From positions 806,001 to 870,000 of the forward strand of contig JADJBX010000001.1 of the NCBI GenBank assembly GCA_016703545.1: DNA of 64,000 bases, given 5' to 3'. This DNA comes from Candidatus Amarobacillus elongatus. Lineage in GTDB: Bacteria; Chloroflexota; Dehalococcoidia; Tepidiformales; Tepidiformaceae. The translations under genes and the position numbers were made by a program. The notes beneath the pieces were generated by a model. It was not told the DNA's origin. It saw only the letters and a program-made list of their open reading frames with translations, and did not search any database. Positions 33,713 to 42,481 of the stretch are shown in pieces (within the stretch, counting starts at the first letter, position 1; every line of letters starts with the position of its first letter).

Positions 33713-34948
33713 ATGGCCCCGTTCCCCGTGCGTGCCGCCACCGCGCTCCGCGCCACCTTCGCCCGCTCCCCGCTCGCCGGCGCCGCCGCCCTCAGCGTCG
33801 TGCTCACGGCGCTCCTCGCATGGCGCACCGACCTGCGAACGACCGGCACCGTGCTCTTCGCCGACCCGGGCTGGGACCGTCACCTCTACCGTGCAATGGC
33901 CTCGGAGACGCCGCTCGACTTCCACCTCGCGCCGTACTGCTGGCGCGTCCTCGTTCCCGCCGTGGCCGGGATCTCCCCATTCGGCCAGCAGGCCACATTC
34001 ATGGCCACCTCCTTCGCCGCCGTGGCCGCCGCCGGTGTCGCGGTCTTCGCGCTCGTCGCGTTCCACGGCGGGACCGCGCGTGGCGTGGCGGCGCTCTTCA
34101 TCTACTTCAGCATCGGCTGGGGCCCCAAGTACGTCCTCTCTGACTTCTGGCTCCCCGACCCCGTCGCCTTCGCCGCCGTGCCGCTCGCCGCGCTTTTCGC
34201 CTACCGCCGGCGTCCGCTCGCGTTCGCGCTCTGCCTCGGGATTGCCGTCCTCGCGAAGGAGAGCGCTCTTGTCGCCGCCCCCCTTTATTACACGCTCAAT
34301 GCGCGCCGGCCGATCGAGCCGCACCTCGCGCTCCGCACCGCGGTCGCGGTCCTCCCCGCGGCCGCGCTACTTGTCGCGCTCCGCCTGCTCGTCGACTCCC
34401 GCAACGGCGACGACGCCTACATGGCCACCATGCCCGAGATCATCCGCCGCTTCCCGGACCTCTACCCGCCCTACGATTACCGCGACCTCGCCCGTCACAT
34501 TGGCTACGAACAGCGCTGGCACTATTTCGGTTGGTCCACGCTCGAAACCTTCACCTGGCGCCCGTTCGGCCTTGCGCCGCTGCTGTTCGCGCTCGCCGGC
34601 GGCGTGCTGAACTGGCGGCTCGCGCTTCGCCTTCTCCCGTCGTTGCTGCTCATCTACAGCCAGCTCATCGTCGCCACCGATACCGAGCGGCTGCTGGTGC
34701 TGTGCTTTCCCTTCGTCGCGCTCCTGGCGTCCGAGGCCATGGGGCGCGCCGGGCGTGCCTCCGGCGTGAACCCGGCCGCCTTCGTCCCCCTGTTCGTGCT
34801 CCAGTGGTCCCTCCTGCTCTGGGACCCATCGGTCTACGTGCCGCCGCTGGCCGCACAGGCCGCCGTGCTCGTCGCGGGGCTGTTCCCGCCGGTGTTCCTC
34901 GCCGCGCGGTCCGCGCGCATGCAACAACGGGCCACTGGTCCCGTGTAA
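33713..34948 (+). CDS. polytopic membrane protein, glycosyltransferase-like (GT-C type)
   Basis: 411 aa with about 9-10 membrane helices. A periplasmic-type loop after the first helix contains DPGWDRHLYRAM, and YCWRVLVPAV follows, a pattern seen in membrane mannosyltransferase-like proteins (GT39/GT87/DUF2029). No catalytic assignment is possible. ATG 33713 begins 13 bp after the DUF2568 gene, so they are probably cotranscribed. Confidence 0.65.
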   Translation: MAPFPVRAATALRATFARSPLAGAAALSVVLTALLAWRTDLRTTGTVLFADPGWDRHLYRAMASETPLDFHLAPYCWRVLVPAVAGISPFGQQATFMATSFAAVAAAGVAVFALVAFHGGTARGVAALFIYFSIGWGPKYVLSDFWLPDPVAFAAVPLAALFAYRRRPLAFALCLGIAVLAKESALVAAPLYYTLNARRPIEPHLALRTAVAVLPAAALLVALRLLVDSRNGDDAYMATMPEIIRRFPDLYPPYDYRDLARHIGYEQRWHYFGWSTLETFTWRPFGLAPLLFALAGGVLNWRLALRLLPSLLLIYSQLIVATDTERLLVLCFPFVALLASEAMGRAGRASGVNPAAFVPLFVLQWSLLLWDPSVYVPPLAAQAAVLVAGLFPPVFLAARSARMQQRATGPV

Positions 34949-35008
34949 TCTTCCCCACATCGCGAAAACTCGCACCCGGAACCGCTGGAAGGGCGCCCGC
35001 GGGGCGTG

Positions 35009-35039
35009 TAGAGTCTGATGGTAGTTGCAATTGATTGCA
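35009..35039 (+). promoter_or_regulatory. possible promoter and metal-regulator operator of the ECF operon
   Basis: TAGAGT (35009-35014) could be a -10. Just downstream is the palindrome TGCAAT-TG-ATTGCA (35026-35039). Half-sites of the TTGCAA kind are known for the Fur-family nickel regulator Nur of Streptomyces, with slightly different spacing. Assignment of a regulator is inference. Confidence 0.45.
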
Positions 35040-35075
35040 GCTGGCCCGCAAGCGGCGGGCCGCCGGGAGTATGCC

Positions 35076-35777
35076 ATGGTCACACCGCCCTTCCTCCTTC
35101 ACGCCCCCGACGGGTTCTTCTCGACCCCCGTCGCGCTCGCCATGTGGGCGGCGACCATCGCCGTGCTCGCCATCTCGCTGCGCAAGGCCGGCGAGGACCT
35201 CGATGAGCGCGCCGTCCCCCTGATGGGCGTCATGGCGGCGTTCATCTTTGCCGCCCAGATGTTCAACTTCCAGATTCCCGGCGGCACCTCGGGCCACCTC
35301 CTTGGTGGCGTCCTCGCGGGCGTCCTGCTGGGCCCGTGGGCCGGGACGATCGTCATGGCCTGCGTCGTCGGCGTGCAGGGGCTCGTCTTCCAGGACGGCG
35401 GTCTCGTCTCCATGGGCGCCAACATCTTCAACATGGGCATCGTCGGGACCCTCGGCGGATTCGCCCTCTACCGCATCATCGCCGCCGCCCTCGGTGGCGA
35501 ACTCAAGGGCCGCCTGCCCGCCGCCGCCATCGCCGCGTGGGTCTCCGTCGAAGCCGCCGCCGTCCTCGCGGCCTTCCAGCTCGCCCTCTCCGACACAACC
35601 TCCCTCGGCGCCGCCCTGGTCGCCATGGCCGGCTGGCACGCGCTCATCGGCATCGGCGAGGCCGTCATCACCGTCGCCGCCCTCAGCTTCATCGCCGCCT
35701 CCCGCGCCGACCTCCTGGAGATGCGTCACATGCGACCCTCACGCCCGCGCACGGCCCTTTCGGGTGAACTCCCGTGA
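35076..35777 (+). CDS. cbiM: cobalt/nickel ECF transporter substrate-binding subunit (CbiM/NikM)
   Basis: 233 aa, seven-helix S component. The metal-site segment HAPDGFFSTPVAL, FNFQIPGGTSGHLLGG and SMGANIFNMGIVGTLGG are diagnostic. In most family members the His is residue 2 and the free N-terminus helps bind the metal; here ATG 35076 puts eight residues before it (MVTPPFLLH), and no alternative start codon is adjacent. Metal (Co or Ni) cannot be told from sequence. First of four coupled genes. Confidence 0.9.
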   Translation: MVTPPFLLHAPDGFFSTPVALAMWAATIAVLAISLRKAGEDLDERAVPLMGVMAAFIFAAQMFNFQIPGGTSGHLLGGVLAGVLLGPWAGTIVMACVVGVQGLVFQDGGLVSMGANIFNMGIVGTLGGFALYRIIAAALGGELKGRLPAAAIAAWVSVEAAAVLAAFQLALSDTTSLGAALVAMAGWHALIGIGEAVITVAALSFIAASRADLLEMRHMRPSRPRTALSGELP

Positions 35778-36100
35778 CCGCCGCCAACGGCTCCGGTTCG
35801 TTCCTTCGCCGCTATCGCTGGGTGCTCGTCGGCCTCGCCGTCGCGGTCCTGGTCGTGCTCCTGCTCGCGCCGCGCGCCTCCAGTGACCCCGACGGCCTCG
35901 ATCGCGTCGCCGGCGACCAGGGCTTTGAGGAGAAGGCCGGCGACAGCCGCTTCGAGTGGCTCGCCGACTACTCCATCCCCGGCGTCGACAACGAAACCGC
36001 GAGCGTCATCCTCGCCGGGCTCGTCGGCGTCGCCATCGTCTTCGTCCTGCCGATGGCGCTGGGCGCGTATCTGCGTTCGTCCCGAAAGGCGCGCTCCTGA
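35774..36100 (+). CDS. PDGLE-domain protein (CbiN-like function)
   Basis: 108 aa with two membrane helices flanking an extracytoplasmic loop that begins DPDGLDRVAGDQGFEEKA. The PDGLE domain replaces CbiN/NikL in many cobalt/nickel ECF systems. The GTG start overlaps the cbiM stop (GTGA), which indicates coupling. Confidence 0.88.
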   Translation: MTAANGSGSFLRRYRWVLVGLAVAVLVVLLLAPRASSDPDGLDRVAGDQGFEEKAGDSRFEWLADYSIPGVDNETASVILAGLVGVAIVFVLPMALGAYLRSSRKARS

Positions 36101-36891
36101 ACCTCGACCGCTACGTCGTTCGCGAAAGTCCCATACACGCCGCCGACGCGCGCGTGAAGATCGTCGCGACCGTGGGGTTCATCCTCGCCCTGAGCCTGCT
36201 CCCCGTCGGCTCCTTCATCGCCATCGGCGCGGCCTGGGCCGCCCTTGTCGCGCTGTCGATGGCCGCGCGCATCGGCCCCGTGCGCATGGTGCGTGCCTCG
36301 TTTGTCGCGCTGCCGTTCGCGGCCGCCGCCCTTCCGCTCCTCTTCACGAAGGACGGCGATGCCATCGGCACCATGGATTTCGGGCTGTTCGCGCTCACCG
36401 CGACGTGGCCCGGGCTCATCGCCGTCCTCACCATCCTCTTCAAGAGCTGGGTGAGCGTGCAGGCCGCGACCATGCTCATCTTCACCACCCGCTTCCACGA
36501 CCTCATGCATGGCTTCGAACGGCTGCGCCTGCCCCGCCTCATGGTCGCCATCATCAGCCTCATGTACCGCTACCTCGCCGTCCTGACCGGCGAATCCTCC
36601 CGCATGATGCGCGCCCGCGCTGCCCGCTCGGCCGCACTTCCCGGCGCGAAACGCCCCTCCGTGCGCTGGCAGGCGAGCGTCGTCGGCAACATGGTCGGCG
36701 CGCTCTTCCTGCGCTCCTACGAACGCAGTGAGCGGGTCTATGTCGCGATGCAGGCGCGCGGGTACGATGGCACCATGGTTCGCCACGAAGCCCCGCCGCT
36801 CGGTCTCCCCGGCTTCGCCGCCATCGGCAGCGTGGCCGTCGCTCTCGCCGCATTCGAACTGGTTGCGTTCCTGTGGCTTCCCCGACCGTGA
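36097..36891 (+). CDS. cbiQ: ECF transporter transmembrane (T) subunit CbiQ
   Basis: 264 aa with about five membrane helices and the coupling-helix signatures of T components (SERVYVAMQARGYDG; ARAARSAAL). No ATG, GTG or TTG lies at the family start. The best start is CTG 36097, whose last two bases overlap the preceding TGA (CTGA), with AAAGG upstream. This matches the GTGA overlaps elsewhere in the operon. The only earlier in-frame start, ATG 35956, would add arginine-rich sequence antisense-like in character. Confidence 0.88.
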   Translation: MNLDRYVVRESPIHAADARVKIVATVGFILALSLLPVGSFIAIGAAWAALVALSMAARIGPVRMVRASFVALPFAAAALPLLFTKDGDAIGTMDFGLFALTATWPGLIAVLTILFKSWVSVQAATMLIFTTRFHDLMHGFERLRLPRLMVAIISLMYRYLAVLTGESSRMMRARAARSAALPGAKRPSVRWQASVVGNMVGALFLRSYERSERVYVAMQARGYDGTMVRHEAPPLGLPGFAAIGSVAVALAAFELVAFLWLPRP

Positions 36892-37631
36892 CGGGCGGCG
36901 CGTCCGGCGCCGCATCCGCTCGCCCCGCCGTCGATGTCGACGCCCTCACCTTCACCTACCCGGACGGCACTCACGCCCTGCGCGGCGTGACCGCCCGCCT
37001 CGAACGCGGCGAGAAGGTGGCCCTCATCGGCCCCAACGGCGCCGGCAAGAGCACCTTCATGCTCCACCTCAACGGCATCAATGTCCCCCAGTCCGGCCGC
37101 GTCACCGTCGCCGGCCTGAGTGTGGACGATCGGAACGCCCGCCACGTTCGCGCCCTCGTCGGCCTTGTGTTCCAGGACCCGGATGACCAGCTCTTCAGCC
37201 CCACCGTGCGCGAGGATGTCGCCTTCGGGCCGCTCCACATGGGGCTGCCGCGCGCCGAGGTCGAGGCCCGCGTTCAGCGTGCCCTCGCGAGCGTCGGCCT
37301 CTCCGGGTTCGAAGAGAAGGCGCCCTACCACCTCTCGATCGGGCAGCGAAAACGGGCCGCCCTCGCGACCGTGCTCTCCATGGACCCCGAAATCCTCGTG
37401 CTCGATGAACCGTCGGCCGGCCTCGATCCCCGTGGCCGCCGCGAGCTCATCAACCTCCTCCGCGAACTCCCCCACACCATGCTCGTGAGCACCCACGACA
37501 TGCGGCTCGTCGCCGACGTCTTCCCGCGCACCCTGATCATGGATGGCGGCCGTGTCGTCGCCGATGGCCCCACGGCGAAGCTGCTCACCGATGGCGCCCT
37601 GCTCGAACAACACGGCCTCGAACTTCCCTGA
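36888..37631 (+). CDS. cbiO: ECF transporter ATPase CbiO
   Basis: 247 aa ABC ATPase driving cobalt or nickel uptake. Walker A GPNGAGKST, Q-loop VFQDPDDQLF, signature LSIGQRKR, Walker B ILVLDEPSAGLDP and the switch His in STHD are all intact. GTG 36888 overlaps the cbiQ stop (GTGA); GTG 36873 is also possible. A single ATPase gene suggests a homodimer. Confidence 0.94.
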   Translation: MTGGASGAASARPAVDVDALTFTYPDGTHALRGVTARLERGEKVALIGPNGAGKSTFMLHLNGINVPQSGRVTVAGLSVDDRNARHVRALVGLVFQDPDDQLFSPTVREDVAFGPLHMGLPRAEVEARVQRALASVGLSGFEEKAPYHLSIGQRKRAALATVLSMDPEILVLDEPSAGLDPRGRRELINLLRELPHTMLVSTHDMRLVADVFPRTLIMDGGRVVADGPTAKLLTDGALLEQHGLELP

Positions 37632-37640
37632 GCGGCGGCC

Positions 37641-38102
37641 TCAGCCCGCGGGCGCACCTTCGCGCAGCGTCTTCAGCTCCGCCTCAAGTTCCCGCATCTT
37701 GCGCCGGTTCGCGCGGTCCGTTTCGAAGCGCTCATTGATGTCCCGGGCGTGCGCGAGTGCGCCGATGACGGTGCCGCTGGCGTCCCGCACGATGGCGAAG
37801 CTCAGCTCGACGTAAAACGGCTCGCCCCCCGCGCGCGTCGCGCGCGTCGGCAGCGATTGGCCGCGGTACTTCGTATCGCCGGCCTCAAGCGCCCGGTCGA
37901 ACCCCTTCCAGTGCGCCTCGCGGAACTGCTCCGGGATGATCAGGTCCAGGTTCTGGCCGATCGCCTGCTCCGCCGTGTGTCCGAACATCGCCGCCGCTGC
38001 CTCGTTCCACACCTGGATGTTCCCGTCGGTGCCCGCGAAAATCACCGCATCGGGCGCCTGGGAAACCAGGCCCGCCACCAGGTCCGCATTCACATCAGCC
38101 AT
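37641..38102 (-). CDS. PAS-domain protein
   Basis: 153 aa. A single PAS fold (IFAGTDGNIQVWNEAAAAMFGHTAEQAIGQN...) with a PAC-like end (VIGALAHARDINERFE) and a short C-terminal coiled coil. No kinase, cyclase or DNA-binding domain is attached, so it must signal through a partner. Convergent with cbiO. The ligand is unknown. Confidence 0.85.
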   Translation of the reverse strand: MADVNADLVAGLVSQAPDAVIFAGTDGNIQVWNEAAAAMFGHTAEQAIGQNLDLIIPEQFREAHWKGFDRALEAGDTKYRGQSLPTRATRAGGEPFYVELSFAIVRDASGTVIGALAHARDINERFETDRANRRKMRELEAELKTLREGAPAG

Positions 38103-38168
38103 CGAGCCCTCCTCGGCGGTCGCTCCGCCTGACTTCGACGCTACGCCATAAACGCGCGAGTTACCATC

Positions 38169-39002
38169 CTAATGCGCTCCCTCGGAGCCGCCTGCGTCCC
38201 GGTTCGCACGCGCGCGCTCCACGCTCTTGTAGAGCCGCCGCTTCCCCTCGCCCTGGTCCTCCGTGATGTGCGCCTCGGTGTTCGCCGCCCGCACCATGCG
38301 GTCCGAGTACGACGACAGGATGTGTGCCGTGAAGCCCTGCATCTCCTGCATCTGGTGGACCGAGTGCTTCATCATCCGCATCTGGAACGGGTCGTTCTGC
38401 GCCACCCGGCGCGCGTACGCGAGCGTCTCCTCCTCCAGCCGGTCGGCCGGGAACACGTCCGCCACGAACCCGTACCGCATCGCCTCCTCCGCCGTCAGAA
38501 AGCGGTTGTCGTACAGCAGGTGCAGCGCCCGCCGCGCACCGAGGTCCCATGGCACGCTGAAGTAGGCGAAGTTCGTCGCCAGGAACTGCGTCCCCTCCGC
38601 CGCGAAGATGACGTCCGTCGCCGAAGCGAGCATCCACGCCGCGTAGATGCAGCTCCCCTGCACCATCGAAATCGTCGGCTTGGGAATCCCCCGGATGTGC
38701 AGGTGAGGGTCCACATCCATCCCCCGCGTCCGCGGGAAGCGCCGCCCCATGCTCTCGCCCTCGTTCGCGGCGCGCATCTCCTTCGCATCCGGCGACCCAA
38801 GGTCGTGCCCCGCCGAGAACACGGGCCCTTCGCCCTTGAGGATGATCACGCGGACTGCGTCGTCCGCTTCCGCCTCCGCGAACGCGTCGACGATTTCGGC
38901 CATCATCTGCTGGCTCAGCGCGTTCCGGTACCGTTCGCGCGTCATCGTCACGAGGGCAATCGAACCCTCGTCCAGCGTCTCGTAGCGAACCCTGTCACCC
39001 AT
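38169..39002 (-). CDS. enoyl-CoA hydratase/isomerase family protein
   Basis: 277 aa crotonase-fold protein. The oxyanion-hole segments are FSAGHDLGSPDAKEM and VQGSCIYAAWMLA; the second normally reads GxxxGGG, and here AAW replaces the glycines. Glu residues of classical hydratases are not evident, so the reaction is uncertain (hydratase, isomerase or thioesterase-like). The acyl-CoA context in the window suggests fatty or aromatic acid breakdown. ATG 39002 follows a purine-rich site; ATG 39032 is possible. Confidence 0.85.
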   Translation of the reverse strand: MGDRVRYETLDEGSIALVTMTRERYRNALSQQMMAEIVDAFAEAEADDAVRVIILKGEGPVFSAGHDLGSPDAKEMRAANEGESMGRRFPRTRGMDVDPHLHIRGIPKPTISMVQGSCIYAAWMLASATDVIFAAEGTQFLATNFAYFSVPWDLGARRALHLLYDNRFLTAEEAMRYGFVADVFPADRLEEETLAYARRVAQNDPFQMRMMKHSVHQMQEMQGFTAHILSSYSDRMVRAANTEAHITEDQGEGKRRLYKSVERARANRDAGGSEGAH

Positions 39003-39068
39003 CTCTACACCCCGGCCGCCGCATGCCGCCACGGCCCGCCCGCATCCTAATGCGGCCGCGACCCGCCG

Positions 39069-39920
39069 TCAGCGCGGCTGCCCCGGCTCGCCGCCCGGTG
39101 CCGCCGAACAGAGTGCGCGAATCGCGGCCAGCGCGGCCTCGTCCACGTGCCGGCTTACCAGTACGGCATCGTCGAATCCCAACGCCGCCAGCGTCTTCAA
39201 CCGCTTCGCTGCCTCCTCCGGCTGGCAGCGAAGGTGGAACGGCCCGTCGGGCGGCATCGGCTCGGTCTCGCGTTCGAGGTCCACCACGATGTTCGTCACC
39301 AGGGCACGCTTGCCGCCCGCCGCGCGAAACCGCCCGATGCCGTCCGCGAGTGTTTCCAGGCTCGTCTTCGCCGCCGACGCGATCCACCCGTCGTACTCCG
39401 TCGCCGCCCGCTGCACCCACCGCGACCCGCTCCAGCTGCCGATGAGCACGGGCGGCCCGCCCAGCGTCTCCGGCCAGGGGTTCAGGTTCGCCGCCCCCAC
39501 CACCTCACCCCGCCACAGCGCCCGCATCGTCTCCAGCGACTCCCGGAACACCCGCAGCCGCGTCTCGTACTCCACCCCCACCGCCGCGAAGTCGTCCACG
39601 GTCGAACCGGCTCCCACCCCCAGCGTCAGCCTCCCCCTCGCGAGCAGCTGCGTCGTGAGCACCCGGTGCGCGAGCTCGACCGGGCGCCGCAACGGCACCT
39701 GCAGAATGCACGTGCCCACCTCGATCCGCTCCGTCACGTTCGCCGCCACCGCCAGCGCCACCAGCGGGTCCGGCAACATGAACCCCCGCCCGATCGCGTC
39801 GAACGCCCACAGGCTGTCGAACCCGGCGCGCTCAATCGCCTGGACGGTTTCGATGAAGCTGCCGCCGGTCAGCGGGCCTCCCCCGGCAGCGTTCATCGGC
39901 AGGATCAGACCGAGTCTCAT
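39069..39920 (-). CDS. LLM-class (luciferase-like) F420-dependent oxidoreductase
   Basis: 283 aa TIM-barrel flavin/F420-type oxidoreductase. MRLGLILPMN at the start, ERIEVGTCILQVPLRRPVELAH and RLTLGVGAGSTVDDF are class signatures; PPVLIGSWSG closes the cofactor site. ATG 39920 follows GGAGG. F420 use is inferred from relatives; the substrate is unknown. Confidence 0.88.
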   Translation of the reverse strand: MRLGLILPMNAAGGGPLTGGSFIETVQAIERAGFDSLWAFDAIGRGFMLPDPLVALAVAANVTERIEVGTCILQVPLRRPVELAHRVLTTQLLARGRLTLGVGAGSTVDDFAAVGVEYETRLRVFRESLETMRALWRGEVVGAANLNPWPETLGGPPVLIGSWSGSRWVQRAATEYDGWIASAAKTSLETLADGIGRFRAAGGKRALVTNIVVDLERETEPMPPDGPFHLRCQPEEAAKRLKTLAALGFDDAVLVSRHVDEAALAAIRALCSAAPGGEPGQPR

Positions 39921-40053
39921 GCCGTCACCTCCTGGCGCCGGGCGCCGCGCGCATTCTGCCCGATCCGTCCTTGCAGCGCGCAGCCTCCGTTCGCAAGGAG
40001 CGGTTGATGCGCTCGCCGCCGTACGGTCGAAGGAACAACCGCCGGAGGCCGCC

Positions 40054-40548
40054 ATGTCCAGCGCCATCCTTCGCCGCCTGCTCCCCGCGTCCGAACTCGA
40101 TCGCACCCGCCGGGAGGAGATCATCGCGGCCCTCAACCAGGACCTCACCTGCACCATTTCGCTCGCCATTAGCGCGAAGCAGGCCCATTGGAACGTCGAG
40201 GGCCCGAACTTCCAGGGGCTGCACGAACTCTTCGACGTCATCGCCGCCGAGGCGCGCGAATGGAGCGACCTCCTCGCGGAGCGGCTCGTGACCCTTGGCG
40301 GCACTGCCCATGCCACCGTCGAGGACCTGTCCGCTTCTGGCCTCCAGCGTTTCCCGAGGGATGAGCGCCGCTGGGACAGCCTCACCGGCTCTTTGCACGA
40401 CCACCTCCTCTCCGCCGCCGAGTCCATGCGCCGCCACGCCCGCGACATGGAGGACGAAATGGCCACCCAGGACATCTACGTCGAAATCCTCCGGACGCTG
40501 GAAAAGCGCGCCTGGATGCTGCGCGCCCACCTCGAGGAGAGCCTCTAG
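40054..40548 (+). CDS. dps: Dps-family ferritin-like protein
   Basis: 164 aa. Forms a dodecamer that oxidises and stores iron with peroxide and may shield DNA. The intersubunit ferroxidase motif is clear (KQAHWNVEGPNFQGLHELFD) with acidic partners in AEAREWSDLLAERL. ATG 40054 follows CGGAGG. With katG at 46-48 kb it belongs to the peroxide-defence set, although the genes are not adjacent. Confidence 0.93.
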   Translation: MSSAILRRLLPASELDRTRREEIIAALNQDLTCTISLAISAKQAHWNVEGPNFQGLHELFDVIAAEAREWSDLLAERLVTLGGTAHATVEDLSASGLQRFPRDERRWDSLTGSLHDHLLSAAESMRRHARDMEDEMATQDIYVEILRTLEKRAWMLRAHLEESL

Positions 40549-40619
40549 TCACCGGGCGCCCCCGGGCGGGGGCATCCGCCGGGCCCGGGGTCTGCTACCA
40601 TCGTGGGAGAGGTGCGCAC

Positions 40620-40829
40620 ATGCCCGAAACCCACCGGCGGACCGTCGAAATCCGCGGCGTCGAGATGATTGCCGAGGCCATGCTGAACAACTGCAGCGGC
40701 GTTTGGACCGCGACCGTCACCGATGCCGGCCGCGTCATCGCCACGGGCGCCGGCTCCAACGCCGAGGCCGCCTCCGCCTCGGCGGTCGAACGCGCCCGGG
40801 CGTCAGGTCCTATCGAGGCATCGCGGTAA
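40620..40829 (+). CDS. small basic/acidic protein, unknown
   Basis: 69 aa, ATG 40620 with GGGAGAGG upstream. The sequence alternates strands and an Ala-rich helix (GVWTATVTDAGRVIATGAGSNAE), like a miniature alpha-beta domain reminiscent of dsRNA-binding or HicB-like folds, but no family can be claimed. The following 160 bp are A+T-richer and probably hold the promoter of the next gene. Confidence 0.5.
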   Translation: MPETHRRTVEIRGVEMIAEAMLNNCSGVWTATVTDAGRVIATGAGSNAEAASASAVERARASGPIEASR

Positions 40830-40992
40830 CCGCCGCGTTCGTCACCTTCGCCTCGTTCCTGGCGCCGGCACTCCAATCCCCGTTTTCGCTATTCGCGCTT
40901 GTAAAATTGCTTCACCGCGGAAGTCCATGTAAATCGCGCCGAGTGGCGTCATACACTCGCGAGTAAGTCTCTTACGTACAGGACCTCAGCGG

Positions 40993-41640
40993 ATGCCACG
41001 GCTCTCGAACCTGCCCACCCCCTCACAGATGCGCGTCCTCGGCGCGATCAAAGCGGCAGGCGAGATCGGCGTCGCCGGCCTGTCCCACGTCCTCGCCGTC
41101 ACCGAGTCCGGCGTACGGCAGCAGCTCGCCAATCTCGAATCCAGCGGCCTCGTCGAAGCACGTCCCTCGCGCACCGGCGGCCCCGGACGCGACCGCCTCC
41201 TCTACCGCATCACCGTCCTCTCCGACGACCTTTTCCCCGACCAGTCCAACGACGAACTGGTGAACCTGCTGGAGTTCCTTCGCACCCGGGAGCCCGGCCT
41301 CGTCGACGTGTGGCTCGAACGGCGCATGCACGAGTACGCCACCAGCGACCACGCCGGCGCCACGGGCGACCTCCCCGCGCGCCTCGCACATGTCGCCGTT
41401 CGCGCCGCCGCGCGCGGTATGGAGCTCGCCGTCGACACCGCCCAGGACGATGCCGCCGACTTCCGTGTGGTCCATTGCCCCATGTTGCAGCTCGCTCGCC
41501 GCCTTCCCGGCGTCTGTGAGGCCGAGCGCGCCGCCATGCAGGCGGCCATGCCGGGGTATACCCTCGCGCTCCTCGCAACCCGCGTGGAAGGCGAGCCCCA
41601 CTGCGCATTCCGCGTCTCCCGCGAGCCGCTCGCCTCCTGA
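40993..41640 (+). CDS. SufR-like Fe-S winged-helix regulator 3
   Basis: 215 aa. Winged helix (LSHVLAVTESGVRQQLANLESSGLV; wing GPGRDRLLYRIT) and the C-terminal cysteine set C-X12-C-X28-C (VHCPMLQLARR, VCEAERA, HCAFRV), identical in spacing to the genes at 28.4 and 29.4 kb. Probably senses an Fe-S cluster. It follows an A+T-rich promoter-like stretch (40870-40990) with a TACGTA box near 40973. Target unknown. Confidence 0.82.
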   Translation: MPRLSNLPTPSQMRVLGAIKAAGEIGVAGLSHVLAVTESGVRQQLANLESSGLVEARPSRTGGPGRDRLLYRITVLSDDLFPDQSNDELVNLLEFLRTREPGLVDVWLERRMHEYATSDHAGATGDLPARLAHVAVRAAARGMELAVDTAQDDAADFRVVHCPMLQLARRLPGVCEAERAAMQAAMPGYTLALLATRVEGEPHCAFRVSREPLAS

Positions 41641-41652
41641 ACCCCGTCCCGG

Positions 41653-41820
41653 CTACTCGTCGGCGATGACGACGAACTGCGCCGCCGGCTCCAGTCGCCG
41701 CATGCGGGCCAGCACCTCGTCCCGCCCGATTGCGGCGTCATAGCCCGTCGGCCGCCCCGCATCCGGGCGCCCCGGTTGGCTGATAAACCATTCGTTGCCC
41801 ACCACGAATAACCAGTACAT
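41653..41820 (-). CDS. small 55-residue protein, unknown
   Basis: A short ORF from ATG 41820, preceded by AGGTGG at good spacing, ends at TAG 41655-41653. It encodes MYWLFVVGNEWFISQPGRPD followed by GRPTGYDAAIGRDEVLARM and ends FVVIADE. The alternation of strands, a Gly/Pro turn and a helix look like a real small fold rather than noise. It fills an otherwise empty gap between SufR-like gene 3 and dinB. Confidence 0.5.
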   Translation of the reverse strand: MYWLFVVGNEWFISQPGRPDAGRPTGYDAAIGRDEVLARMRRLEPAAQFVVIADE

Positions 41821-41987
41821 CGCAACCACCTGTCGCTTCCACGGTGCCCTACCTGCAACCTGCGCGGGGACGGCCGATCTCCCGTCTCACGAGGGCCTTT
41901 CGGCGGGGAAATGTGCCCGCCACCCTCGGGAAGGCTCCCCGCGCGGCCCGTGGCGCGCCCCGTCACGGCTCCGCTAAACTCTCGCCC

Positions 41988-42428
41988 ATGACGCCCGGCG
42001 ATATCCCCGAGTCCCCAGTCGCGGCGTTCGAAGCCGCCCAGGACCGCCTTCGCGCACTCGTCGCCGGTCGCGACCGGGCGGTGCTCATCGAACCCCCTCG
42101 GCCGGGAGCCTGGTGCGTGGTCGAAATCGTCCGGCACCTGCTGTTCGCCGAGCAGAAGCACCTCGGTCGCTACACCCCCTCGCGCGATTGGAACCCCCTC
42201 GGGCTGCCGCCCCACAACATGAACCCGCGCCGTCGGGGGCAGGCGGTCGAATGGGTCCCCACGCTCGACATCGATGAAGTGCTCGAAGCCTGGCGCACCG
42301 AGCACGAGCGGATTCGCCCGTTCCTCGATCCCGCTCGCCCCGAGATCCAGTCGACCCTCGCCGGCACCACCCGCCACCTCCGTTCCCACACCGCCGTGAT
42401 CGAGCGCGTCCTCCGCGCGAGCCGCTGA
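41988..42428 (+). CDS. DinB-family protein
   Basis: 146 aa four-helix-bundle protein of the DinB/YfiT superfamily. Metal ligands expected: His in VEIVRHLLFAEQKHLGR and His in RHLRSHTAVIERVL. Members are thiol-dependent transferases or of unknown role. ATG 41988 was chosen as the family start. It lies 53 bp before the MalT-like gene. Confidence 0.82.
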   Translation: MTPGDIPESPVAAFEAAQDRLRALVAGRDRAVLIEPPRPGAWCVVEIVRHLLFAEQKHLGRYTPSRDWNPLGLPPHNMNPRRRGQAVEWVPTLDIDEVLEAWRTEHERIRPFLDPARPEIQSTLAGTTRHLRSHTAVIERVLRASR

Positions 42429-42481
42429 CTGCGGCCACCCGCCACGGCGCCCACCGGGGCGGAAGGCCGTACACTCCGAAC

